Assembly (NCBI GenBank): GCA_900547405.1 | Contig: URGL01000035.1 | Span: 1-24,142 of the forward strand | Reading direction: 5' to 3' | From: an uncultured Eubacteriales bacterium | GTDB lineage: Bacteria; Bacillota; Clostridia; Oscillospirales; Oscillospiraceae | DNA: 24,142 nucleotides | Shown here: positions 1-6,595 of the stretch, piece by piece | Layout of the letters: every line of letters starts with the position of its first letter | Position numbering within the stretch: the stretch's first letter is position 1 | The notes under the pieces: generated by a model | Database searches by the model: none | The model's input: only the letters and a program-made list of their open reading frames with translations | What the model was told of the DNA's origin: nothing | Made by a program: the position numbers and the translations under genes

Positions 1-51
1 GCGCCGACAATACTTGCAGGGTGACTTGCCGGGAAGATAGGTAATGCCAAC
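1..51 (+). rRNA. rrf: 5S ribosomal RNA, 3' end (partial)
   Basis: The first ~50 bases resemble the 3' third of a clostridial 5S rRNA. A GCCGACAATACTTG segment is followed by a GGGTGACTTGCCGGG helix region and then GAAGATAGGTAATGCCAAC, which matches the family's GAGAGTAGG..GCCAA ending. A strong intrinsic terminator begins only a few bases later, as expected for the last gene of an rRNA operon. The 5' part, and presumably 16S and 23S, lie off the left edge. The exact 3' end is uncertain by a few bases. A full-length 5S covariance-model hit on extended sequence would settle it. Confidence 0.8.
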
Positions 52-58
52 ATAATAG

Positions 59-91
59 AAAAACCGCTTCGCTTACGCGAGGCGGTTTTTT
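59..91 (+). terminator. Intrinsic terminator of the rRNA operon
   Basis: A 13-bp stem (AAAACCGCTTCGC with GCGAGGCGGTTTT, one G-U wobble) closes a TTAC loop and runs into six Ts at 86-91. It follows the 5S end by about 8 bases, so it most likely ends the rRNA transcript. Between here and the GntR terminator there is only non-coding sequence carrying one palindromic repeat. Confidence 0.9.
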
Positions 92-140
92 CGTGCCAAA
101 AACAGCGAATTCATTCAAAAAAGCACACAGTTTTCCTGTA

Positions 141-160
141 GGGGCGGCTATCAGCCGCCC
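141..160. repeat. Short palindromic dispersed repeat, copy 1
   Basis: GGGCGGCT (142-149) and AGCCGCCC (153-160) form a perfect 8-bp hairpin with an ATC loop, preceded by GTAG. The GTAGGGG lead-in and GC-rich stem resemble the element at 24094-24118, although the stem sequence differs. It lies between two convergent terminators. It is likely a REP-like genomic repeat rather than a gene-specific regulatory site. Confidence 0.55.
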
Positions 161-183
161 GAAAGATACCGAAAGAGAGTGGT

Positions 184-221
184 AAAACCCAACCGCCCAG
201 GCCCGGAAGCGGTGAGGGTTT
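184..221 (-). terminator. Terminator of the GntR-family gene
   Basis: Read on the minus strand, an AAACCC..ACCGC arm (221-209) pairs with GCGGT..GGGTTT (196-185) and ends in a T run (four As at 184-187 on the plus strand). It starts 8 bases past the stop codon of the minus-strand regulator gene. Two bulged bases make it imperfect. Position and the T run support an intrinsic terminator. Confidence 0.6.
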
Positions 222-228
222 CGCCACA

Positions 229-876
229 TCAGAACAGCAGGGCCAGATTCTCCTGGAAGGTCCTGCGGACGCTGTCCACATGGGTCCGGACGGCGGCCTC
301 AGCCCCGGCGGCGTCCCGAAGGCGGATGGCCTCCAGAATGGCCTTGTGCTCCTGAAGGGAGTGGGTGTTCCGCCCGGGGACCAGGATGGTCTTCATGTTG
401 TATTTGCGCATTTGCTGCTTGAGCTTGATCAGAATGTCTGTTGCCGTTTTGTTGGGACAGGCGTCGTAGATAATGGCGTGGAACTGCTGGTTCAGGGCGG
501 AATAGCCCATCAGGTCCCCGTCCTTCTGCCGCTGGCCCATTTGGGTGATGATGCCTTCCAGCCGCTGGAATTGGGCCTCCGTGATGCAGGGCACCGCCAG
601 CCGGACAATAAAGCCCTCCAGCTCTACCCGCAGCTGCAGGTAGTCCAGCACCTCCTGGGAGGAGTAGCTGCGGACCTTGGCCCCCTTGTTCATCTCGATG
701 GTCACATAGCCATCGTTTTCCAGCATCAGCAGTGCCTTTTTGATGGTATTGCGGCTGACATTGTATTCGTTTGCCAGCTCTACCTCCGGCAGGCTGGCGG
801 AGGTGGAATAGACGCCCCGGAGGATCTTGTCCTTTAGGGACTCGTAGACCATGGTGGTCGAGTTGGTTTTAGCCAT
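229..876 (-). CDS. GntR/FadR-family transcriptional regulator (FCD domain)
   Basis: This 215-residue protein has an N-terminal winged helix-turn-helix (about residues 8-70; LANEYNVSRNTIKKALLMLENDGYV is split across the recognition helix and wing) and a C-terminal all-helical FCD ligand-binding domain (about 75-210). The FCD hallmarks are visible: an RVELEG segment, NQQFH, an EHKAILEAIRLRD helix and a THV histidine near the end. In the family these bind a metal that co-ordinates a carboxylate effector. The length is typical. It is transcribed divergently from the DUF6282/TRAP operon and most likely represses that operon and itself until the carboxylate substrate or an intermediate binds. ATTGT-n3-ACAAT palindromes, the usual operator type for this subfamily, lie in the intergenic region. 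The ribosome binding site (GGGG, 8-11 bases upstream) is weak. The effector is inferred, not shown. Confidence 0.9.
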   Translation of the reverse strand: MAKTNSTTMVYESLKDKILRGVYSTSASLPEVELANEYNVSRNTIKKALLMLENDGYVTIEMNKGAKVRSYSSQEVLDYLQLRVELEGFIVRLAVPCITEAQFQRLEGIITQMGQRQKDGDLMGYSALNQQFHAIIYDACPNKTATDILIKLKQQMRKYNMKTILVPGRNTHSLQEHKAILEAIRLRDAAGAEAAVRTHVDSVRRTFQENLALLF

Positions 877-921
877 GAAATTACCCCAATCTTCTGCTTC
901 TGTTCTTCATATCGGAACATT

Positions 922-934
922 ATTGTTCAACAAT
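922..934. promoter_or_regulatory. Putative GntR operator O1 (autoregulation)
   Basis: ATTGTTCAACAAT is an inverted repeat with one central base. It lies just downstream of the predicted start of the regulator's own minus-strand transcript, about 45 bases before the start codon. Two near-identical sites occur on the other side of the intergenic region, so all three are probably bound by the same protein. Binding here would block the regulator's own transcription. Confidence 0.6.
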
Positions 935-949
935 CAAATCAATTTGATT
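932..949. promoter_or_regulatory. Second palindrome over the regulator -10 region
   Basis: AATCAAAT (932-939) and ATTTGATT (942-949) are perfect 8-bp arms around CA. The site overlaps operator O1 at one end and the -10 element of the minus-strand promoter at the other. It does not match the ATTGT..ACAAT pattern, so it may belong to another regulator or simply be AT-rich promoter sequence with chance symmetry. Confidence 0.35.
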
Positions 950-974
950 ATAACATTGCAACGGAAAAAGTCAA
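947..974 (-). promoter_or_regulatory. Promoter of the GntR-family gene
   Basis: On the minus strand TTGACT (974-969) is separated by 16 bases from TATAAT (952-947). The -10 is preceded by TGT, giving an extended -10 (TGnTATAAT). The predicted start near 940 leaves a short leader containing operator O1. No other plausible promoter was seen for the gene. Confidence 0.7.
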
Positions 975-1028
975 GATTTGATTTACAAAATGGACGTTGT
1001 GCAGAATTAACAAAATGAGATGAACTGT

Positions 1029-1046
1029 TTTGTAGCAGTCTACAAA
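1029..1046. promoter_or_regulatory. Inverted repeat TTTGTAG..CTACAAA
   Basis: Perfect 7-bp arms TTTGTAG (1029-1035) and CTACAAA (1040-1046) flank CAGT. The core TTGTAG..CTACAA resembles the half-sites of the GntR operators but with wider spacing. It lies about 25 bases upstream of the operon -35 box. It could be an auxiliary binding site; this is inference from symmetry only. Confidence 0.4.
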
Positions 1047-1070
1047 GTCTCGGGAAAACGGAAATACGAC

Positions 1071-1099
1071 TTGACAAGGAAACAAAATTGTTCTACAAT
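1071..1099 (+). promoter_or_regulatory. Promoter of the DUF6282/TRAP operon
   Basis: A perfect TTGACA (1071-1076) is followed after 17 bases by TACAAT (1094-1099). The -10 hexamer is the right half of an ATTGTTCTACAAT palindrome, so a bound regulator would directly cover the RNA polymerase contact. Transcription would start near 1106, giving a leader of about 60 bases before the chosen start codon at 1165. Confidence 0.8.
1087..1099. promoter_or_regulatory. Putative GntR operator O2 overlapping the -10
   Basis: ATTGTTCTACAAT (AATTGT..ACAATT when extended by one base on each side) is an inverted repeat with a 3-base centre. It contains the -10 box of the catabolic operon. It matches O1 at 12 of 13 positions. 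This placement predicts repression by steric block. Confidence 0.7.
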
Positions 1100-1115
1100 T
1101 CAGCCATACAAGTAA

Positions 1116-1128
1116 ATTGCTCTACAAT
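1116..1128. promoter_or_regulatory. Putative GntR operator O3 in the leader
   Basis: ATTGCTCTACAAT differs from O2 by one base and lies 29 bases further downstream, nearly three helical turns, in the untranslated leader. Same-face spacing of O2 and O3 would allow two dimers to bind together. An in-frame ATG at 1117 lies inside this site and is not the translation start. Confidence 0.6.
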
Positions 1129-1164
1129 ATTGAAAACCAAAGCAAGCAAAGGAGACAATGGATC

Positions 1165-2061
1165 ATGGATTGCAAAGAACTCATCAAGGGCGCTTACGAC
1201 CTGCACGTGCACTCCGCCCCCGATGTGCTGCCCAGAAAAATGAACGACATCGAGATGGCGAAGCGCATCCGGGAAAGCGGCATGGGGGGCTATGCCATTA
1301 AGAGCCACTTCTTCTGCACCAGCGAGCGGGCAGAGCTGATGCATGAGCTTTACCCCGATGTGGACTACATCGGCACCATCACCCTCAATAGCTCCGTAGG
1401 GGGCATCAACCCCACGGCTATGGAGATGGCGGCCCGCAGCGGGGCCAAGCTGGTCTGGTTCCCCACCTGCGACAGCGAGCACGAGCGGGCCCACACCTTC
1501 AACGGGGACCCCAACAAGAAGCTGCCCTTCTGGGCCCGAATCATCCTGGAGATGAAGGAGGCTGGTATCGAGGCCCCCACCGTCACCTGCCTGGACGAGA
1601 AGGGGAACCTGAAGCAGAATGTGCTGGATACCCTGGACATCATCGCCAAGTACAACATCATCCTGACCACCGGCCATATTTCCCACCAGGAGGCCTACAA
1701 GCTGATCCCGGAGGCAGCCAAGCGGGGCGTGAAAAACATGATCATCACCCATGTGACCTTCCCCACCACCTGCTACTCCATTGACGATCAGAAGATGTTC
1801 GCCTCTTACGGGGCCAAGATGGAGCACTGCTACACCACCTGGGCCACCGGCAAAAGCGACTGGCAGACGGAGGTGGAGCAGATTCGGGCCCTGGGGGCGG
1901 AAAACGTAGTCCTGGGCACCGATTTGGGTCAGCCTGCCGCTGTATATCCCGATGAGGGCATGTTGGCCTGGGCCGAAAGGCTCACCGCCGAGGGCTTCTC
2001 CCCGGAGGAGATCCGCACCATGATGGTTTACAATCCCAGAAAGCTTCTGGGTAAAGACTAA
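1165..2061 (+). CDS. DUF6282-type metal-dependent hydrolase (amidohydrolase-like, candidate lactonase)
   Basis: The protein is 298 residues from the ATG at 1165, which has AAAGGAG ten bases upstream. The longer in-frame start at 1117 has no ribosome site and lies inside an operator. I recognise it as DUF6282-like, a family without an assigned reaction. An amidohydrolase-type metal site is visible: H14-V-H16, K46 with H48, H171 and H174 (TTGHISHQEA), H196 (IITHVTFP) and D253 (GTDLGQ). It is the first gene of the operon, just ahead of a GalB-like hydratase and in the same operon as an RraA-type aldolase. By analogy with LigI, an amidohydrolase that opens 2-pyrone-4,6-dicarboxylate before the hydratase and aldolase steps, it may hydrolyse a lactone or related ester or amide to the hydratase's substrate. 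That role is inference. The fold and metal dependence are better supported. Confidence 0.8.
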   Translation: MDCKELIKGAYDLHVHSAPDVLPRKMNDIEMAKRIRESGMGGYAIKSHFFCTSERAELMHELYPDVDYIGTITLNSSVGGINPTAMEMAARSGAKLVWFPTCDSEHERAHTFNGDPNKKLPFWARIILEMKEAGIEAPTVTCLDEKGNLKQNVLDTLDIIAKYNIILTTGHISHQEAYKLIPEAAKRGVKNMIITHVTFPTTCYSIDDQKMFASYGAKMEHCYTTWATGKSDWQTEVEQIRALGAENVVLGTDLGQPAAVYPDEGMLAWAERLTAEGFSPEEIRTMMVYNPRKLLGKD

Positions 2062-2076
2062 GGGAGGAAACGAAAC

Positions 2077-2820
2077 ATGATCGAAGGAAAAAAGGTTCTG
2101 GTGGTCAGCGCCCATGCCGCTGACTATGTCTGGCGGGCCGGCGGCACCATTGCCAAATATATCAAGCACGGCGCCCAGGTCCATGTGGTGGTGCTGAGCT
2201 TCGGTGTCCGGGGCGAGAGCAACGACCTGTGGAAGAAGGAAGGCGCGACCTACGAAAGCGTGAAGGAAGAGCGCTTCGGTGAGACCAGAAAGGCCGCCCA
2301 GATCCTGGGCATTGAGAACATCGAGTTCTGGGATCTGCCGGACTATCCCATGGGCCCCACGCTGCAGCTGGATGAGACCCGGGAGCGGATGATCCGGAAG
2401 ATCCGGCAGGTCCAGCCGGACATCATCATCACCCACGACAAAAACGGCGAGGACATTCTGAACCCGGATCACAACAACGTGGCCCAGTTCGTATTCGCCT
2501 GCAGCATCCAGTCCAACTCCAACGGCTATCGCCTGGAGGGCACCAAGACCACCAAGCAGATGCGGCTCTTCGGCTTTGAGCCCCACCAGACGGAGCTGAG
2601 CAAGTATGTGCCCGGAGAACTCATCGACATCAGCGAGGTCTACGACCAGAAGGTGGAGGCCATGCAGTGCTTCAAGGCCCAGAAGCACCTGATCAATTAC
2701 TACACCGAGCGGGCTCACCTGCGGGGCAACCACCTGCGCCGGATCTCCGGCAACAATAGCTACCAGTATGGCGAGAGCTTCAGCACCTTCTTCCCGGTGG
2801 CCGGGGACGAATTGGTTTAA
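2077..2820 (+). CDS. GalB-like PIG-L fold hydratase (4-oxalomesaconate hydratase family)
   Basis: This 247-residue protein has the LmbE/PIG-L fold signature. The usual AHPDDE motif reads AHAADY here: the metal ligands H13 and D16 are kept and H132 (NPDHNNVAQ) supplies the third, but the Asp that acts as general base in deacetylases is Ala15. From memory, the Pseudomonas gallate-pathway enzyme GalB has the same VSAHAADFVWRAGG opening, and similar LSFG.RGES, FEPHQ.E and YYT segments. GalB hydrates 4-oxalomesaconate to 4-carboxy-4-hydroxy-2-oxoadipate (CHA). A hydratase is therefore more likely than a sugar deacetylase. A consensus-like GGAGG site lies 9 bases before the ATG and the gap to the previous gene is 15 bases. 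The natural substrate in this anaerobe is unknown. Confidence 0.82.
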   Translation: MIEGKKVLVVSAHAADYVWRAGGTIAKYIKHGAQVHVVVLSFGVRGESNDLWKKEGATYESVKEERFGETRKAAQILGIENIEFWDLPDYPMGPTLQLDETRERMIRKIRQVQPDIIITHDKNGEDILNPDHNNVAQFVFACSIQSNSNGYRLEGTKTTKQMRLFGFEPHQTELSKYVPGELIDISEVYDQKVEAMQCFKAQKHLINYYTERAHLRGNHLRRISGNNSYQYGESFSTFFPVAGDELV

Positions 2821-2855
2821 AAACAGTTTACTATATATAAAGAGGGAGAATTATC

Positions 2856-3881
2856 ATGAAAAAAGTTATTGCTATGATCCTTGCCCTGGCCGCCTTGACC
2901 GCCATTCTGGCGGGCTGCGGCTCCAGTGAGACGGCCCCCGTGGCCTCTGCCGCCCAGACTACTGCCCAAGCCTCCGGCGAGGTGGATGCCTACAGCGTAG
3001 GCGGAAACCTGACCCTGGGCACTGCCTCCTCCACCGGCACCTTCTATTATGTGGGCGCTGCCATCGGCAACGCCGTTTCCGATGCGGGCGAACTGAATGT
3101 GCTGGTCCAGGCCACTGCCGGTTCCAACGAGAATGTGGCCATGGCCCAGAGCGGCGATATCGACCTGGGTATGGCCAACTGCGATGCTCTGTATGCCGCC
3201 TACAACGGCACCATGGGCTATGCCGAGGCGGGCAAGCAGGACATCCAAGAGGTGGCCGCCCTGTATGAGTCCCAGCTCCATGTGTTTGTCACCGAGAAGA
3301 GCGGCATTACCGACATCAGCCAGCTCAAGGGCAAGAAGGTCTGCATCGGCTCCCAGGGCACCAGCTATCTGTTCATCAACGAGGCCATTCTCAATGCCTA
3401 CGGCATTGCGCTCTCCGATGTGACCCCCTTCTATATGAGCTATGCCGAGGCCGCCGAGGCCCTGGCCAACGGCGACATCGACGCGGCCTTCCAGACCGGC
3501 GGCTACCCCATTGCCGGTATCCAGCAGTATGCCGCTACCACTGCCTTCCGGATGCTGCCCCTGAGCGACGAGGTCATCCAGAAGGTCAATGGGGAGTACC
3601 CCTTCGCCAAGCCCTCCACCATTCCCGCAAAGACCTATGAAAACCAGAGCAACGAGGATGCTGTGGCCACCCTGTCCTACATGACCTGCCTGTTCTGCTC
3701 CAGCAAGGCCAATGACGACCAGGTCTACGCCTTTGTGAAGCTGATGATGGAGACCCTGGATACCTACAAGGATACCAACAGCTCCACCCAGCAGATCTCC
3801 CCGGAGACCGTGGCCACCCAGTACATCCCCTTCAACGCCGGTGCCGAGCGCTACTATCAGGAAGCCGGTCTGCTGAACTGA
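2856..3881 (+). CDS. TAXI-family TRAP transporter substrate-binding lipoprotein
   Basis: The product is 341 residues with a lipoprotein signal (Lys-rich start, hydrophobic core, ILAGC lipobox with C21), then an Ala/Thr/Ser-rich linker to about residue 47. The mature domain has the TAXI signature: LGTASSTGTFYYVGAAIGNAV, ATAGSNENVAMAQSGDIDLGMANCDALY and LKGKKVCIGSQGTSYLFINEAIL regions (each longer than shown motifs of the family's type). It captures the substrate outside the membrane and delivers it to the TRAP permease encoded next. TAXI proteins mostly bind organic acids such as glutamate and 2-oxoglutarate. Genome context predicts a di- or tricarboxylate intermediate of the adjacent hydratase/aldolase route. 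A GAGGGAG ribosome site precedes the ATG. The length is normal for the family. Confidence 0.95.
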   Translation: MKKVIAMILALAALTAILAGCGSSETAPVASAAQTTAQASGEVDAYSVGGNLTLGTASSTGTFYYVGAAIGNAVSDAGELNVLVQATAGSNENVAMAQSGDIDLGMANCDALYAAYNGTMGYAEAGKQDIQEVAALYESQLHVFVTEKSGITDISQLKGKKVCIGSQGTSYLFINEAILNAYGIALSDVTPFYMSYAEAAEALANGDIDAAFQTGGYPIAGIQQYAATTAFRMLPLSDEVIQKVNGEYPFAKPSTIPAKTYENQSNEDAVATLSYMTCLFCSSKANDDQVYAFVKLMMETLDTYKDTNSSTQQISPETVATQYIPFNAGAERYYQEAGLLN

Positions 3882-3908
3882 TTCAAACCCATCCATTGAC
3901 GCACATAC

Positions 3909-3930
3909 GGGGCGATGTCCTCATCGCCCC
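3909..3930. repeat. Palindromic dispersed repeat, copy 2 (inside the operon)
   Basis: GGGGCGATG (3909-3917) and CATCGCCCC (3922-3930) are perfect 9-bp arms with a TCCT loop. Exactly the same arms recur at 24097-24118. It sits in the 70-base gap between the binding-protein and permease genes. The mRNA hairpin could protect the upstream message or reduce read-through, as intercistronic stem-loops after binding-protein genes often do. There is no T run, so it is not a terminator. Confidence 0.75.
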
Positions 3931-3951
3931 ATACAAAGAGGAGGAGTATCC

Positions 3952-5877
3952 ATGAGTGACCAGCCCGAAGGTCAGACCGTGGAAACGGTGTCCGGCATGG
4001 ACAAATTCTGCGGTTGCCTCAGTGTTGCAGTGGCCATTGTCCTGACCCTGTTTCACCTGCTGGCGGCATCCCCACTGCTGACCCTGAACAATACCAGCCA
4101 GGCCGTGATCCACGGTGCGCTGATCGTTTCCTACTTCCTGCTGACAAAGCCCATGAAGTGGAAGAAGCTTTCCCGGCCCGTTGATTTCCTGTTTATCATT
4201 ATTACTGTTATCGCTGCCTATGAGGTCATCGCCATGCGGAACAACAACGCCGCCTCCGCGAACCTCTACAGCCCCTTCCAGCAGTATATCTCCATGGTCT
4301 TCGTGGTGGTGGCCCTGATCGTGGCCTACCGGGCCCTGGGTCCTGTGCTGCCCACATTGAGCCTGCTGTTCTTGGTGTATACCCTTATCGGCCGGTACCT
4401 GCCCGGGGCCTTTGCCACGGCCAAGGTGACCATGACCCGGATGGGAACCTACCTGATGGTCAGCAGCGAGGGCCTCTTCGGCAGCGCTCTGAGCACGGCG
4501 GCAAACTTCATCTTCCTGTTCGTCATCTTCGGCTCCGTCCTGGCCTTCATCGGCGCGGGAGAGTTCTTTGTGGATATCTCCTTTGCGGCCTTCGGCAAAT
4601 TCTGCGGCGGCCCTGCTCAGGCGGCGGTTTATTCCTCCATGCTCATGGGCATGGTCAACGGCTCCGGTGCCGCCAACGTGGTCACCACCGGCACCTTTAC
4701 CATCCCTCTGATGAAGAAGACCGGCTTCGACAAGGATACGGCCGGTGCCATTGAGGCGGTGGCATCCAACGGCGGCCAGATCATGCCTCCCGTCATGGGT
4801 GCTGTGGCCTTCCTGATGGCGGATGCCACCAGCCTGCCTTACACCACCATCTGCCTGGCGGCCCTGATGCCCGCGGTCATGTATTACCTGACCCTGTCTG
4901 TCTCCATCTTCTCCTACTCCCATAAGAACCACATTCCCGTGAAGGCCCCGGACCCCGATGCCCCCACGGTGTGGCAGATCTTCAAGAAGGGCTGGTTTTA
5001 TTTCCTGCCCATCGTGGCTCTGATCGGCCTGATGACCATGGGCCTGAGCACCCAGCGCTCCGCCCTGCTGACCATTATCCTGTGCGTGGTCATCGGTCTT
5101 CTGACCAACCCCAAGAAGTTCACGCCCCAGAATCTGAAACAGCTGTGTGTGGACTCCGCCAAGTCCATTATGACCGTGTCCATTGCCTGTATGATCGCCG
5201 GTGTCATCGTAGGTGCCATCAACATTACGGGCCTGGGTCTGCGGATCTCCGGTCTCATCACCGCTCTGTCCGGCGGCAAGGTTTTCGTCATGGGCATCCT
5301 GACGGCCATCGTCTGCATCCTGCTGGGCATGGGTCTGCCTACCTCCGCCTGCTATATTGTGCTGGCGGTGCTGGTGGCCCCCGCCATGGTGAGCCTGGGT
5401 GTGGCCACGGTGTCTGCCCACATGTTCATCCTGTACTACGGTGTGGTGGCGGCCATTACCCCGCCTGTGGCCCTGGCGGTCTTCGCGGCCATCGGCATCT
5501 CCGGCGGCGATATGTGGAAGACCGGTCTGCAGTCCATCAAGCTGGCGGCGGCAGGCTTCGTGATCCCCTTTATTTTCCTCTACAATACGGAGCTCCTCTG
5601 CTTCGACAGCGCCACGGCTACCTTTGCCCTGACCCCCTCGGTGATCCTGTGCGTGGTCACGGCCCTTATCGGCTGCGCTTTTATGGCCCTGTCCCTCTTC
5701 GGCTGGATGGGCCGGGACCTGAAAGTCCCTGAGCGGCTGGTTCTGCTGGTCTGCGGCGTGTGCCTGATGCTGAAGGACCCGGCAATTTTGAATCTGGTTG
5801 GTTTGATCGTCGGCGGCGGGATCCTGGCAGCCGCTGTGATCTCCGGCAAAAAGAAAGAAGGACAATTGCAATGCTGA
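3952..5877 (+). CDS. TRAP transporter permease, fused DctQ-DctM (TAXI type)
   Basis: This 641-residue polytopic membrane protein has about sixteen hydrophobic segments. The first block (to about residue 150) corresponds to the small DctQ-like subunit and the rest to the large DctM-like subunit, the fused form usual for TAXI systems. Two related inverted-repeat hairpin signatures are visible: GMVNGSGAANVVTTGTF near 233-250 and GMGLPTSACYIVLAVLVAP near 457-475. It uses an ion gradient to move the substrate delivered by the upstream lipoprotein. A strong AGGAGGAG site precedes the ATG at 3952. Its end overlaps the aldolase start by 7 bases, which indicates translational coupling. The assignment is secure; the substrate is inferred from context. 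Confidence 0.95.
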   Translation: MSDQPEGQTVETVSGMDKFCGCLSVAVAIVLTLFHLLAASPLLTLNNTSQAVIHGALIVSYFLLTKPMKWKKLSRPVDFLFIIITVIAAYEVIAMRNNNAASANLYSPFQQYISMVFVVVALIVAYRALGPVLPTLSLLFLVYTLIGRYLPGAFATAKVTMTRMGTYLMVSSEGLFGSALSTAANFIFLFVIFGSVLAFIGAGEFFVDISFAAFGKFCGGPAQAAVYSSMLMGMVNGSGAANVVTTGTFTIPLMKKTGFDKDTAGAIEAVASNGGQIMPPVMGAVAFLMADATSLPYTTICLAALMPAVMYYLTLSVSIFSYSHKNHIPVKAPDPDAPTVWQIFKKGWFYFLPIVALIGLMTMGLSTQRSALLTIILCVVIGLLTNPKKFTPQNLKQLCVDSAKSIMTVSIACMIAGVIVGAINITGLGLRISGLITALSGGKVFVMGILTAIVCILLGMGLPTSACYIVLAVLVAPAMVSLGVATVSAHMFILYYGVVAAITPPVALAVFAAIGISGGDMWKTGLQSIKLAAAGFVIPFIFLYNTELLCFDSATATFALTPSVILCVVTALIGCAFMALSLFGWMGRDLKVPERLVLLVCGVCLMLKDPAILNLVGLIVGGGILAAAVISGKKKEGQLQC

Positions 5878-6566
5878 ATCCCTGTGCACCTTTGCTCAGC
5901 GATGAGATCATCCGCCGGGCGAAAAATCTGAACGTTCCCCTGCTGCTGGACGGTGTGAAGGCGGCAAAAATCGATATTCCCAATGGCGGCTGTATGGATA
6001 TGCACATCAATGCCGTAGAGCGGGGCATGACCGTGGTGGGCACCGCCCTGACGGTGGAGACTGCCAACGGGGATAACTTCCCCATCCATGTGGCCAGCTA
6101 CAGCTTTGACGCCAAGGGCTATGTGATGGTCATCGACGGCAAGGCTTACGAGGGCCGGGCCTATTTCGGCGACCTCATCATGGGGGCCTGCCAGGCCGTG
6201 GGCTTCGAGGGCATGGTCATCGACGGCTGTACCCGGGACCGGGACGGCAACATCGAGCTGAATTTCCCTGTCTATAGCCGGGGCTTCATGCCCCGGGGCC
6301 CCATCAAGAAGGACGAGGGCAATATCAATACCCCCATCCAGTGCGGCGGTGTCCGGGTAAACCCCGGCGACCTGGTGATGGGCGACTCCGACGGTGTCTG
6401 CGTCATCCCGGTGGAGTACATCGAGACAGTGCTGGCCGAGGCGGAGAAGAAGAAGGCCTACGAGGACAAGCGCACCGAGACCATTGCCGCCTACCGGCAG
6501 GCAAAGAAGGATGGCACTCCCCTGCCCCAGCTGGCCCCCCAGTGGGTCCTGGACATGATGAAGTAA
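5871..6566 (+). CDS. RraA-family aldolase (HMG/CHA aldolase-like)
   Basis: The protein is 231 residues from the ATG at 5871, which overlaps the permease stop (ATGCTGA). An AAAGAAGGA site lies about 10 bases upstream. The longer in-frame reading from 5760 lies within the permease and is rejected. The RraA/class II pyruvate aldolase signature is present: G100-D101 (FGDLIMGACQAVG) and the GMVIDGCTRDRD loop with R122-D123. In HMG/CHA aldolases these correspond to the metal and substrate residues. The typical reaction is retro-aldol cleavage of 4-carboxy-4-hydroxy-2-oxoadipate or 4-hydroxy-4-methyl-2-oxoglutarate to pyruvate plus oxaloacetate or pyruvate. That fits an upstream GalB-like hydratase producing CHA. 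The RNase E inhibitor RraA shares the fold, but an operonic location with a hydratase favours the aldolase. Oxaloacetate decarboxylation is a common side activity. Confidence 0.85.
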   Translation: MLNPCAPLLSDEIIRRAKNLNVPLLLDGVKAAKIDIPNGGCMDMHINAVERGMTVVGTALTVETANGDNFPIHVASYSFDAKGYVMVIDGKAYEGRAYFGDLIMGACQAVGFEGMVIDGCTRDRDGNIELNFPVYSRGFMPRGPIKKDEGNINTPIQCGGVRVNPGDLVMGDSDGVCVIPVEYIETVLAEAEKKKAYEDKRTETIAAYRQAKKDGTPLPQLAPQWVLDMMK

Positions 6567-6595
6567 TCCAGACACATATATTCCCATTTTTTACG

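Noticed and set aside
141..160. Possible CRISPR or riboswitch element near the left edge
   Set aside because: It is a single short hairpin, with no regularly spaced repeats and no conserved riboswitch core. A REP-like dispersed repeat explains it better.
1117..1164. Upstream start for the DUF6282 protein
   Set aside because: The ATG at 1117 lies inside an operator palindrome close to the transcription start and has no ribosome site; the ATG at 1165 follows AAAGGAG.
1093..2733. A 546-codon minus-strand frame opposite the hydrolase and hydratase genes
   Set aside because: It has no recognisable motif and spans two well-supported plus-strand genes and their promoter.
4971..5732. A 253-codon frame on the plus strand inside the permease gene
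   Set aside because: It is an out-of-frame reading rich in Arg, His and Gly with no membrane segments; the permease frame continues through it with its signature motifs.
3883..5889. A 668-codon minus-strand frame opposite the TRAP permease
   Set aside because: The translation is a His/Gln/Gly/Asp-rich low-complexity string, typical of an antisense shadow. The plus frame is a clear permease.
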